From contig JAUIGV010000025.1 of NCBI GenBank assembly GCA_030432565.1, positions 1 to 64,000 of the forward strand: a stretch of DNA of 64,000 nt. Reading direction: 5' to 3'. Numbering within the stretch: position 1 is the first letter of the stretch; each line of letters begins with the position of its first letter. The stretch is from Verrucomicrobiia bacterium (GTDB lineage: Bacteria; Verrucomicrobiota; Verrucomicrobiia; Verrucomicrobiales; Akkermansiaceae). The notes under the pieces were generated by a model that worked only from the letters and a program-made list of their open reading frames with translations, made no database searches and was not told the origin of the DNA. A program made the position numbers and the translations under genes. Below, piece after piece: positions 1-8,046 of this stretch.

Positions 1-14
1 TGTTGACCGTCGTC

Positions 15-43
15 TTGATACTGTTACTTTGAACAAGTATCAA
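15..43. repeat. imperfect hairpin near the window edge
   Basis: Arms TTGATACT (15-22) and AGTATCAA (36-43) are perfectly complementary. Inside them GTT (23-25) pairs with AAC (32-34), leaving A35 unpaired and ACTTTG as the loop. A stem with one extrahelical base recalls folded integron recombination sites, but the outer RYYYAAC/GTTRRRY boxes of attC are absent. It also contains TGTTA-CTTT-GAACA (22-35), one base away from the LexA consensus. Confidence 0.45.
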
Positions 44-312
44 ATGAGGACGCAAACCGAAAAACAGTCGTTCGCTCCACCGTTATCGAGAACCTTTTAA
101 TATCTCCTGATATTTTAGCACAACAGTGTTTATTCGTAGCCCTTTTAAGAGCGATATCTGCTCAGGACTGGATCCGCAGTTTGGCCTTTCTTCCTTCTGG
201 ATCAAGGGGAATTGACGGGAAAAGCGGTGATATCAGGGGGTTTGGTGCAGGAAGCGTCTCCTCTGGAGAATTCCACTGATATCACAGGTGGCCTGACTGG
301 ATTTTTTGGTCC

Positions 313-319
313 GCTTAAC
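313..319 (-). other. candidate attI core site (GTTAAGC)
   Basis: GCTTAAC on the plus strand reads GTTAAGC on the minus strand and fits the integron core GTTRRRY. Its orientation and place, upstream of a rightward integrase gene with any cassettes expected further left, match the attI layout. It is the only match to this core I found between 1 and 385. A seven-base degenerate motif occurs often by chance, so this is a weak call. Confidence 0.25.
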
Positions 320-327
320 ATTAATAG

Positions 328-341
328 TGTTCTTTTGAACA
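328..341. promoter_or_regulatory. LexA (SOS) box, perfect verrucomicrobial consensus
   Basis: The 14-base palindrome TGTTC-TTTT-GAACA is an exact match to the LexA-binding motif described for Verrucomicrobia, TGTTC-N4-GAACA (known from the Verrucomicrobium spinosum recA promoter). It sits 45 bases before the ATG at 386. Integron integrases of other phyla are commonly LexA-repressed, so the position makes functional sense. It also argues that translation starts at 386, since the longer open frame would place this operator inside coding sequence. Confidence 0.8.
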
Positions 342-385
342 TTTTTCACTTGCCTGTTCCCACCAATTTCTGGCAGATCTTGATC

Positions 386-1648
386 ATGACCAAAAAACTG
401 ATGAATTGCTGCTGGAGGACGGATCTTCAGGATTTTCGTGGCCTGAGTCATTTTGAACGATCTGGCTTCCTGATCTGCCTCGAGTGGTTTGAAAATTTCC
501 GTCTCCGCTATTCTCTGGCTGCTGGTCGTGAGGCTGCCAAGGTATTCTGGGTGAGTGAAGTGAAGCGTGATGGATTTGAGCGCGAAGACTGGCAATTGAA
601 GCAGTGGTCTGAGGCGATCCGGTGGTATTTGGCATGGTTGGAGGCTTGCCAGTTGGCCGGGAAGGATCATCGCAGCACGATTGAGCGGGCGCGGGCAGCC
701 GTTGCTTCGGCAGGCGCACGACGAGGATTAGCCCGACGCACGATCCAATGCTATTCAGGTTGGGTCGGCCGATATGCTGGCTTCGCTGAATCGGCAAAGA
801 GTATGATGAAGGTTGAAACCGCAACAGCTTTTCTGCAATCAATTGTGGCACAAGAAGAGTGTGCCTATTCCACCCAGAAGCAGGCACTCAATGCACTCGC
901 CTTCTTCTTTAAGCAGGTGTGCGGGATTGAGGACCCGGTGTTTGGGGTAAAGCTCAGGAAAACCGAGCAGCGTGTTCCGGTGGTGTTATCGAAAAGAGAA
1001 ATGGGTGAGCTTTTGCATGACATGAAGGAATCCGAAGGGCGCTACTCGCTCGCCGCTGAGTTGCAGTATGGCGCTGGCTTGCGACTTTCTGAGCTGATGG
1101 GCCTGCGAATCAAAGACGTCGATCTTGATCGCGGGACTTTGACCGTGAGACAAGGCAAAGGTGACAAAGATCGGGTGACGGTCCTGCCAAAGTCATTGAG
1201 GGAAGCTTTGGCGTTTCAAATTGAGAAGGTGCGCAAGGTCTGGGAAAGTGACCGGGGGGAAGATCAGCCGGGAGTTTACTTGCCGGGGGCTCTGGCCAGG
1301 AAGTTTCGAAGAGCGGCAAAGGAGTTTGCGTGGTTTTGGCTATTCCCGGCACCGAAGGTTTCTCGCGACCCTGAGTCCGGGATCACACGGAGACATCATC
1401 TCCATGGCGACGTTTACGGCAAGGCGATCAAGAGATCTGCCGCCCGGGTTGGAACCGATAAACGGGTGACAAGCCACGCTTTGCGCCACAGCTTCGCGAC
1501 CGGTCTTTTGGAAAATGGCGCGGATCTACGAACCATTCAGGAGCTTTTGGGGCACGAGGATATTACGACGACTGAGATTTATCTCCACGTGGCGGTGGGG
1601 GCGAATGGATTGGGCGTGGTGAGTCCGCTGGATCGGGTGATGGCTTGA
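386..1648 (+). CDS. intI: integron integrase (IntI-type tyrosine recombinase)
   Basis: Site-specific recombinase that would insert and excise gene cassettes at attI/attC sites. From the ATG at 386 it has 420 residues. The catalytic set is present: Arg near 233 (GLRLSE), H-x-x-R near 364-367 (HALRHSF), His near 390 (LLGHED) and the nucleophile Tyr near 399 (TEIYLHV). The insert that separates integron integrases from XerC/D lies at about 297-338 (YLPGALARK, then FWLFPAPK and RRHHLH). The first ~80 residues (FLICLEWFENFRLRYSLAAG and following) form an extension longer than in class 1 IntI. The frame is open from 212, but a LexA box at 328-341 makes 386 the better start. Family is sure; the start is likely. 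Confidence 0.93.
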   Translation: MTKKLMNCCWRTDLQDFRGLSHFERSGFLICLEWFENFRLRYSLAAGREAAKVFWVSEVKRDGFEREDWQLKQWSEAIRWYLAWLEACQLAGKDHRSTIERARAAVASAGARRGLARRTIQCYSGWVGRYAGFAESAKSMMKVETATAFLQSIVAQEECAYSTQKQALNALAFFFKQVCGIEDPVFGVKLRKTEQRVPVVLSKREMGELLHDMKESEGRYSLAAELQYGAGLRLSELMGLRIKDVDLDRGTLTVRQGKGDKDRVTVLPKSLREALAFQIEKVRKVWESDRGEDQPGVYLPGALARKFRRAAKEFAWFWLFPAPKVSRDPESGITRRHHLHGDVYGKAIKRSAARVGTDKRVTSHALRHSFATGLLENGADLRTIQELLGHEDITTTEIYLHVAVGANGLGVVSPLDRVMA

Positions 1649-1671
1649 ACTGCCTGGCTTGGGCGGGTGGG

Positions 1672-1702
1672 TCGCGTAAAGGGCTGCGCCCCACGCGATT
1701 TT
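1672..1702 (+). terminator. possible terminator of the integrase gene
   Basis: TCGCGT (1672-1677) pairs with ACGCGA (1693-1698), enclosing a second small stem GGGC-TGC-GCCC, and is followed by TTTT. It lies 24 bases after the integrase stop codon. The T-run is short, so strength is uncertain. Confidence 0.4.
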
Positions 1703-1739
1703 GGCCTGGTGGCTTGGCTACCGGATCCTGGGGGCTGGC

Positions 1740-3107
1740 CTACTCTGTTTTTTCAAAGACCTTCTGAACTTTGTCGAGGTATTGGTGCAGCGGGTCGTCA
1801 TGTGACTCGTTCCCCTCACGGAGGTTTTCCTGCATCTTCAAGTAGTCCTCAAACTCCCCGCTCTCTTTCTTGACGCTGGACAAGTGATACCAGTCCATGA
1901 GGTCAACGAGTTTGCGGTGACGTTCCAATTCCGCTGTCCGGAACTGCTCGAGGTTTCCGATCATTTCCTCAACCTCGTCTGTTTTTCCATCAGCGATATC
2001 AGAAAGGATTTTGAGGTATCCGGCGATGACCGGACGGAAGGTCGGGAAGCAGCGAAAACTGAGGTGCGCGAGGAGATCGTTGGCAGGTCTCACTGATTCA
2101 ATCCGTTCGTCCTTGGACTCCAGCATCGCGACCTGACGCCATGATTCCAGCCCAACCCGGAAGTCGATTCCGTTTTCGTCCTTGAGATGAAGTTCCAGGA
2201 TTTTGCCGAGGCGTTCATTGGTTTCGGGAATGGTCATGGCCTCGGACAACTTCTTTTCGGAGAGGGCGGCCACCTGCAGCATCCACCAACGTTCCAGGCC
2301 TTTGGGCCCGAGGTTGGCCTGCGGAAAGTGCGTTCTCAGAAGCGTCATTTGCTCCCCCTGGAAGACGGCGACCTTGTCCAGGAATTTGGAGAGACTCCGG
2401 GCTCCCTGGCTCTGGGCGAGGAGGGCCATCACGAGGGCGCCGGACGAGGCGCGAAAGAGCTCACGGCTCAGGACATCAAGTTCGGCAACTGTGGTGCGAT
2501 CAACCAATTCCTCCACTTCCACCCAGCCGCCGCTCTCCATCAAGGAGGAATACATACGTCGGTCTCCCCTGCCATTTTCCCACCGGATGGCCTCGGCGAG
2601 CCCATCCAAAAGCCATGGCCTGACTTCCACCCGGTCGGCGGATTCCCCCTCGGGAAGGGCCCGCAGGCTTCGCTCCATGACGAGCATTTGCAGGAGGACC
2701 CGCTCGTATTTTTTTTGATCAAAGGAATTCCCCCGCCCCAGGCGAAGGTAAATCTGCAGGCGATAGGGAGCGCCGCCTTCGGGCTTTAAAAACTCCAAAG
2801 AAATTCGGGAGGGCTTGTCTTTTTCAAAGGGGAAAAGTTCCAGGTAAATCGGGTAGGGTTTTCCGGGAACCTCCCCCACCAGGCGATCGAGATCGGCGAT
2901 CAGGGAGTCGGCATCCTGAATCATCGCGACGCGCAGGCTGGAACTCCCGCCCAGAATGGTGAGGCGTCCATCAATCGAACTGGACTTGGCCACCTGCCCC
3001 GACGAGCAGAGTGGCAGCAGAAAGAGGATGAGGAGGAGAACTTTCACGGGGCGGGGAGCTTTCCCTCTTTGAGACCTCAGGACAAGAGTGGAATTGAGCG
3101 CTTTCAT
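1740..3107 (-). CDS. exported protein of unknown function, possibly a degenerate gluzincin-like peptidase
   Basis: About 455 residues from the ATG at 3107; the frame stays open to 3140, but the shorter start puts the signal sequence nearer the N-terminus. Basic residues then VLLLILFLLPLCSSG (about 22-36) look like a Sec signal peptide. I do not recognise the family with certainty. The segment ERVLLQMLVMERSL followed by RPWLLDGLAEAIRW resembles the layout of MA-clan peptidases, where HExxH precedes a P-W-L-x-E-G-L-A motif, but the histidines are missing. If that reading is right the protein is a non-catalytic relative. The C-terminal third is helical and charged. It is divergent from trpC, with 35 bases between the starts. 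Confidence 0.6.
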   Translation of the reverse strand: MKALNSTLVLRSQRGKAPRPVKVLLLILFLLPLCSSGQVAKSSSIDGRLTILGGSSSLRVAMIQDADSLIADLDRLVGEVPGKPYPIYLELFPFEKDKPSRISLEFLKPEGGAPYRLQIYLRLGRGNSFDQKKYERVLLQMLVMERSLRALPEGESADRVEVRPWLLDGLAEAIRWENGRGDRRMYSSLMESGGWVEVEELVDRTTVAELDVLSRELFRASSGALVMALLAQSQGARSLSKFLDKVAVFQGEQMTLLRTHFPQANLGPKGLERWWMLQVAALSEKKLSEAMTIPETNERLGKILELHLKDENGIDFRVGLESWRQVAMLESKDERIESVRPANDLLAHLSFRCFPTFRPVIAGYLKILSDIADGKTDEVEEMIGNLEQFRTAELERHRKLVDLMDWYHLSSVKKESGEFEDYLKMQENLREGNESHDDPLHQYLDKVQKVFEKTE

Positions 3108-3142
3108 TTTCGAAGGCTTCGCGTATTGGATGGGCGTCACCC

Positions 3143-3934
3143 ATGAACAAGCTGGACGAAATCATCGCCTACAAGAAGAAGGAGATTGAATCTCTCCTCC
3201 CCCTCACCAAGAAATTACGGGCTTCCGCGCTGATGCGTAATGACTTCGCGGGATTTCGAGCGGCTCTTGATCAGGGGCCGGACAAGCTTGGGGTGATCGC
3301 GGAGGTGAAGAAGGCGTCGCCCTCCGCCGGGATTATCGATCCGAATTTCGACCCCGTGCGCCAGGCCAAGCGCTACATCGATGGCGGAGCCACCTGCATG
3401 TCGATCCTGACCGATGAGAAATACTTCCAGGGGCACCTGTCCTATCTGATGGAGATTTCAAAGATCTCCCCCATCCCGCTTTTAAGAAAGGACTTCACGG
3501 TCCACCCGTGCCAGATTTACGAAGCCAGTGTCTCCGGAGCGGATGCCATTTTGCTGATTGTGGCCGCGCTGAATGACGACGAACTCCGCGAGCTTTATGA
3601 TGCCGCCCGGGACGTCCAACTGGACGTTTTGGTGGAGGTGCACGATCTCCCTGAAATGGACCGGGCCCTCGAGCTCGGAGCCGATCTGATAGGCATCAAC
3701 AACCGGAACCTGCAGACCTTCACCACCGATCTGATGACGACCGAAAAGCTGGCTGACGAGGTGCCGGATGATGTCATTTTGGTTTCCGAGTCCGGGCTCA
3801 AGGACACCACCGATGCCCAACGCGCTCTCGATGCCGGCGCCAACGCCATTCTCATCGGCGAAACCCTCATGCGGCATGATGACCCCACTCGGGCGGTGGA
3901 AGAATATCTCGCCCTGCGGGCAAGCGAAGAGTGA
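3143..3934 (+). CDS. trpC: indole-3-glycerol phosphate synthase
   Basis: Converts 1-(2-carboxyphenylamino)-1-deoxyribulose 5-phosphate to indole-3-glycerol phosphate in tryptophan synthesis. At 263 residues it is a normal single-domain TrpC. Visible motifs along the (beta/alpha)8 barrel: VIAEVKKASPSAG (catalytic lysine and phosphate region, ~50-63), PLLRKDF (~113), LVEVHD (~154), LIGINNRNL (~180) and VSESGL (~208). No other trp gene is adjacent, so the pathway is scattered here. It runs toward the DUF445 gene with only 7 bases between the stops. Confidence 0.96.
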   Translation: MNKLDEIIAYKKKEIESLLPLTKKLRASALMRNDFAGFRAALDQGPDKLGVIAEVKKASPSAGIIDPNFDPVRQAKRYIDGGATCMSILTDEKYFQGHLSYLMEISKISPIPLLRKDFTVHPCQIYEASVSGADAILLIVAALNDDELRELYDAARDVQLDVLVEVHDLPEMDRALELGADLIGINNRNLQTFTTDLMTTEKLADEVPDDVILVSESGLKDTTDAQRALDAGANAILIGETLMRHDDPTRAVEEYLALRASEE

Positions 3935-3941
3935 GTTCTTC

Positions 3942-5201
3942 TCAGCTTCCCCAAACCAGCAGACCTGCTCCGTGAAGTAGAAGCCCCACGAGGCCCCCGA
4001 TGAGGGTGCCGTTGACGCGGATGAATTGGAGGTCCGCGCCTACTTGGTTCTCGATCCTTGCGATCAACTCGTTTGCCTCCCAGCTATCGACCGTTCGGTT
4101 CACGAGCTTCTCGGCACTATCACCATACCGGCCGAAAAATCGCGATGCCATTTCGGCGGCCCGATCCTCGATCTCCGCCATCCGCTTTTCATCATTCAAG
4201 AGTCGCGTCGCAGCTTCCGAAAGCACCTCACTCCAGCGATCAATCGTGCCATTCTCATGCAATGATTCGGCGCTCTCCAGAAGGAGACGCAAACCTTGAT
4301 CGACAACTTCCTCAACGGTCTTTATCGTCTCGGGATCATTGATCACGCGGGCTTTGATGACTTCCCACCGGTCAACGCCTCCTGCTTCCAATTCGTTGGC
4401 GGTTTCGCGCAAGGCCTCCTCGATTTTATCATAGAGAGGGTGCTGCGGATCCGCGCTGGCAGCCGCCATTTGGGTCGCGAATTTTTCGACGGCCTTTCCG
4501 GAGACCGCGGAAGCGGCGGCCTTGCTCAGGAAATCAACCACCTTGAGCTTCTTGGGCGTGGTCGCCTTGCCCGCCTCCTCCATGACCCAGTCACGATTGT
4601 CGGACACGCTTTTCCCAATTCGCCCGATGATGGGTGCGATTAAATCCCGCCTTCCCGGACTCCTTAAAAAACCCTTCAAGAGAATCGTCACCATCCGCGC
4701 CATGGGAACGGTGCCGGCCCCGTGTCGAATTCCGGATGCCCCCAATCGCGCGAGATTTTTGCGATCCGATTTCTTCACCAAGCCGGGCAGCCGCGTGACC
4801 AGCCACTGCAGCCGTATCGTGGCGTTTTCCCGGCTGGAAAGATGTTTGGCGAGCTGCCGTGCCGGTTTCCACTCCATCCATTGCCGGGTCACTTCCTCGG
4901 GCATCAAAAAACTCTTCCGGACGAAAGAAGCGACCGCCGCTCCGATACGCGCTTTTTCTTTTTTAACAATGGCAGTGTGAGGGATGGGAAGTCCCAGTGG
5001 ATGGCGAAACAGGGCGGTCACCGCAAACCAATCCGCCAACGCGCCAACCATGGCGGCCTCGGAAAAAGCCTTAAGCCAGGGCCAAAACGCCCCGGAACCT
5101 TCGAGGGACCTCGCCAACACATAGAGAACGGCCATGAAGACGAGGAGCCCTGTGGCCAGCCGCCGCATCTTGCACAAGGAGGGATCAGGAAGGTCGGTCA
5201 T
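3942..5201 (-). CDS. DUF445 family membrane protein (YjiN-like)
   Basis: 419 residues. Membrane helices near the N-terminus (RRLATGLLVFMAVLYVLA, then AAMVGALADWFAVTALF) and one at the very C-terminus (LIGGLVGLLLHGAGLLVWG) flank a long helical middle. The block ADWFAVTALFRHPLGLPIPH followed by I-KKEKARIGAA is the family hallmark. The molecular role of DUF445 is not established. A downstream ATG (Met12) is also possible as start. It converges with trpC. Confidence 0.85.
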   Translation of the reverse strand: MTDLPDPSLCKMRRLATGLLVFMAVLYVLARSLEGSGAFWPWLKAFSEAAMVGALADWFAVTALFRHPLGLPIPHTAIVKKEKARIGAAVASFVRKSFLMPEEVTRQWMEWKPARQLAKHLSSRENATIRLQWLVTRLPGLVKKSDRKNLARLGASGIRHGAGTVPMARMVTILLKGFLRSPGRRDLIAPIIGRIGKSVSDNRDWVMEEAGKATTPKKLKVVDFLSKAAASAVSGKAVEKFATQMAAASADPQHPLYDKIEEALRETANELEAGGVDRWEVIKARVINDPETIKTVEEVVDQGLRLLLESAESLHENGTIDRWSEVLSEAATRLLNDEKRMAEIEDRAAEMASRFFGRYGDSAEKLVNRTVDSWEANELIARIENQVGADLQFIRVNGTLIGGLVGLLLHGAGLLVWGS

Positions 5202-5264
5202 TCACTGGAATGTCGACGCTCAGAATTCATTCGCAAGGGACTGCTTTCGTGATAGAACTTCGAC

Positions 5265-6344
5265 ATGAAGTTTTTCGCTCTTGTCTTGCTGGCATTTCTC
5301 CCGATGCCCATTTTTTCGCAGATCGCGAATCAAGCCACACTCACGCTGGTGGACGAGGACGGAGCCAATGAAGTTGACATCGAGGTGGAAATCTCTCTCG
5401 GCGCCATCAACCTGAAGTCAGACGACACCTCCGACCTTACCGGCACGATCGACGTGGAGTTAAATATTAACCCCGGCACTGCCACTACTGATGAGTTTAC
5501 GATTCTGTCTGCCGATGTCCAGGGGAGTGACATCCAACTCTCAGCCCGGGAGCGTGTCCTTTTCACCGTAGTGGCGGAGTATGACTTTACCGGGACCGGA
5601 TTGGGCTTCACCGCAGAGACCACAACTCCTCCGGGGCCGGTGGACGTGGAAACCGGGGAATTTGATGCGAGCGACCACTCGGTCACGGTCAACCGTGGAT
5701 TGCTTGACGGTTCAGCCGATAGTCTTGCCACTGAAGAAATCGCAGTGATGTATGACTTTGCGGAAGCGCCCTTCACGGGAGCAGGGGCAGGCACCGGGAC
5801 CGTTACGGTCACCCCGGGCCGCCGGGAAGGAATCAGGCAATACTTTGATGTCTTGGTAGAGCTGCCCATCAGCATCGTGCAAGAAATCGAGCTGGAAGAT
5901 GTCGAGATCCCCGATCTCCAGGTCAACGGCGACATTTCGGGCACCATCAAAGCAGTGGGAGAAACCTTTCTGGATATTCCCGACTATGAATCATGGGCTG
6001 GAGAAACGGGGGTCGCCCCTGACAGCCAGAGTGGGTTTGATCTCGACCCTTCCGTCCCAAATTACTTTTTCTTCGCACTTGGACACGATGAGTCCGCCGT
6101 TCCATCCCAGCTCTTCACGGTCTCGCCTGCCGGTGTGACCCTGGAAACCTCGGGTGACTTTGCTCTGGGCGATGTCGCCATCGAGTGGTCGGAAGATCTC
6201 GAAAACTGGTCACCGGTTCCGCAATCAGCGATGACGAGCGGAAATAGCACCATTGGCTTCGGCGACTCTTTCGAAACAGCCACCACGATTGGCCTCGAGG
6301 GGGCTAAAAAATACTTCCGGGTGGCCCGCACTCCGGAGAACTAG
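5265..6344 (+). CDS. secreted protein of unknown function with C-terminal SxDLxNW module
   Basis: 359 residues with a clear signal peptide (MKFFALVLLAFLPMPIFSQ). The body is rich in beta-forming, acidic and threonine residues with few cysteines, as in extracellular adhesin-like proteins. I do not recognise a named domain. The last ~60 residues (VAIEWSEDLENW ... KKYFRVA) resemble the C-terminal modules of the secreted proteins at 11529, 34853 and 38544, so this end may serve in sorting or attachment. It starts 63 bases from the divergent DUF445 gene. Confidence 0.7.
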   Translation: MKFFALVLLAFLPMPIFSQIANQATLTLVDEDGANEVDIEVEISLGAINLKSDDTSDLTGTIDVELNINPGTATTDEFTILSADVQGSDIQLSARERVLFTVVAEYDFTGTGLGFTAETTTPPGPVDVETGEFDASDHSVTVNRGLLDGSADSLATEEIAVMYDFAEAPFTGAGAGTGTVTVTPGRREGIRQYFDVLVELPISIVQEIELEDVEIPDLQVNGDISGTIKAVGETFLDIPDYESWAGETGVAPDSQSGFDLDPSVPNYFFFALGHDESAVPSQLFTVSPAGVTLETSGDFALGDVAIEWSEDLENWSPVPQSAMTSGNSTIGFGDSFETATTIGLEGAKKYFRVARTPEN

Positions 6345-6355
6345 AGCTCGGCGCG

Positions 6356-7291
6356 CTAGGCCGTCTGCGCTTGTTTAGCGGCAGCCAGATCGGACTCGAT
6401 CGCTTCAAGGACATCGTCTTCCGGGTGGAAGTCGGCGGCATGGTACGAACTCCGCACCAGCGGGCCGCTCGCGACATGGCGAAAGCCCTTTGAAAGAGCC
6501 ACTTCCTTCCATTCCTCGAATTTTTCGGGAGTGACATACTCAACTACCGGGAGGTGCATCGGAGTTGGGCGGAGATACTGCCCCAGGGTGAGAACGGTCA
6601 CATCCGCTGCGCGGAGATCATCCATGGCTTGTTCGATTTCCTCGGGTTTCTCGCCGAGGCCGAGCATGATTCCGCTCTTGGTTGCGACCTTGCCCGCGGC
6701 CATCTCCTTGGCCTTCTTGAGGACGACAAGCGAGCGCTCATATTTGGCCCGGCTTCGCACCAAAGGAGTCAGGCGCTCAACCGTCTCCAGGTTATGATTG
6801 AAAATATGAGGTCGGGCTTTCATCACCAGATCAAGAGCCCAGTCCTTGTCATTAAAGTCCGGCACGAGCACCTCGATGATGATTCCGGGATTGGTTTCGC
6901 GAACAGCCTCAATGGTCTTTTGAAAGTGCTCCGCACCTCCGTCCTTAAGGTCATCACGAGCGACCGCGGTGATGACGACGTGATTGAGATTCATGCGTTT
7001 GGTGGCCTCGGCGACCCGCTGGGGCTCGTCGGCCTCGAGAGCATCCGGCTTGGCGGTCTTCACCGCACAAAATCCACAGGCGCGCGTACACTTCTCTCCC
7101 GCGATCATAAAGGTGGCAGTCCCCTGCCCCCAACATTCCCAACGGTTCGGGCACTGGGCTTCTTCGCAAACCGTGACCAGGCTCAAGTCCTTGATCATGG
7201 ACTTGGTATCCCAGAACACGGGATTGTTCGGAAGCCGGACCTTAATCCAGTCAGGCTTCTTATCGAGATGGAGGGAGGAATCCATCTTCAT
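6356..7291 (-). CDS. lipA: lipoyl synthase
   Basis: Radical-SAM enzyme that inserts two sulfur atoms into protein-bound octanoyl groups. Both iron-sulfur cysteine sets are present: the auxiliary cluster in CEEAQCPNRWEC and the radical-SAM C-x3-C-x2-C in CTRACGFC. Also visible are VVITAVARDDLKDGG, NHNLETV, KSGIMLGLGE and the closing GPLVRSSYHA. From the ATG at 7291 it is 311 residues, usual for LipA. An upstream in-frame ATG at 7330 would add a Gly/Cys-rich 13 residues of unclear merit. No lipB is next to it. Confidence 0.96.
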   Translation of the reverse strand: MKMDSSLHLDKKPDWIKVRLPNNPVFWDTKSMIKDLSLVTVCEEAQCPNRWECWGQGTATFMIAGEKCTRACGFCAVKTAKPDALEADEPQRVAEATKRMNLNHVVITAVARDDLKDGGAEHFQKTIEAVRETNPGIIIEVLVPDFNDKDWALDLVMKARPHIFNHNLETVERLTPLVRSRAKYERSLVVLKKAKEMAAGKVATKSGIMLGLGEKPEEIEQAMDDLRAADVTVLTLGQYLRPTPMHLPVVEYVTPEKFEEWKEVALSKGFRHVASGPLVRSSYHAADFHPEDDVLEAIESDLAAAKQAQTA

Positions 7292-7400
7292 TCGGGGACC
7301 AAAATTTCTGCCGCTACCGCAACCGCTCATGCTTGCTAGTTACTCGCAGATGGTCCCGAGCGCAATGCCGGATCTTTCAGGAATCCACATCCCAACAAGG

Positions 7401-8027
7401 CTACTCTTTGCGCTTTTCAACCGGATACCGGTCTGTCCACAACCAGGCAAAGGGAGTTTTACTCTTCGGCATGATCGTGTCGGGAACGCTTTTTCCCTTC
7501 CAATTGACCCACCACTTTGCGGACTCTTTCTTGGTTGCCTTAAAAAGCCCCTTTTCATAACGGCCGTTTGTGAGAACCCCCGGCCCGGAAATGGTCAAAG
7601 CAATCGAGTCAAAATCACCGCTGGAAGGCTTGGTTTCGCCAGTCAGACGTTCCAGGGTATCGGGCCCGATGTAGGCACTCAAAATGGCTTTCTTGTCCGC
7701 CGTTCTGATATTTTGAAAGACGCAGTTGCCGCTCAGGAGAGTCGAGACTTCCTTGCCGTTTTCTTCCACCTGAACGACGGCGAACCAGCTCGCGGTGAGC
7801 TCCGGAATAAATTCCGACGGATCGGTGGTATCGACTTCCAACTCGGCTTCCATCTCAAGCCAGTAACGTGGAATGACCCTCTTTTCCTTGGGACCAACCA
7901 CTTGAAACTGCGGAGTCTGTTGGACTTCGGTGACGATTTTTTTGATCTCAACCCGGTGTGCCACCTGGGCGGACAAGGGATGGGCGAGAAGACAAAGAAT
8001 GGGAATTAGGAATCGGGAGGGTTTCAT
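7401..8027 (-). CDS. secreted Amuc_1102-like protein, orphan paralogue
   Basis: 208 residues with signal peptide MKPSRFLIPILCLLAHPLSAQ. It matches the first gene of the pilus-like operon at 49450-50079 in length, signal peptide and many C-terminal positions: YIGPDTLERLTGETKPS against YISPNTLKRITGSTKAS; KTPFAWLWTDRY against QTPFAALWYDRY. The two are clearly paralogues. The Akkermansia relative (Amuc_1102) belongs to a pilus-associated locus of unresolved mechanism. Here the extra copy is next to a periplasmic L,D-transpeptidase (19 bases from that gene's stop), far from the main operon. Function is unknown. Confidence 0.75.
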   Translation of the reverse strand: MKPSRFLIPILCLLAHPLSAQVAHRVEIKKIVTEVQQTPQFQVVGPKEKRVIPRYWLEMEAELEVDTTDPSEFIPELTASWFAVVQVEENGKEVSTLLSGNCVFQNIRTADKKAILSAYIGPDTLERLTGETKPSSGDFDSIALTISGPGVLTNGRYEKGLFKATKKESAKWWVNWKGKSVPDTIMPKSKTPFAWLWTDRYPVEKRKE

Positions 8028-8046
8028 CGGGTATTCAGGTTTTCGG

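Larger units (their letters stand above)
1..385. other. AT-rich non-coding region before the integron integrase
   Basis: No convincing gene is seen here; the frames open in this stretch have no family-like composition. It holds several small symmetric elements: a hairpin at 15-43, a perfect inverted repeat AATATC-TCCT-GATATT at 99-114, two copies of TGATATCA near 228 and 277, a RYYYAAC core at 313-319 and a LexA-type palindrome at 328-341. In integrons the attI site and cassette array lie upstream of the integrase gene, so this is where attI would be expected. I find no complete attC site (RYYYAAC paired with GTTRRRY). Confidence 0.5.

Noticed and set aside
212-385. Longer integrase start at 212
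   Set aside because: It would put a perfect LexA operator inside the coding sequence and adds residues with no integrase similarity; ATG 386 fits better.
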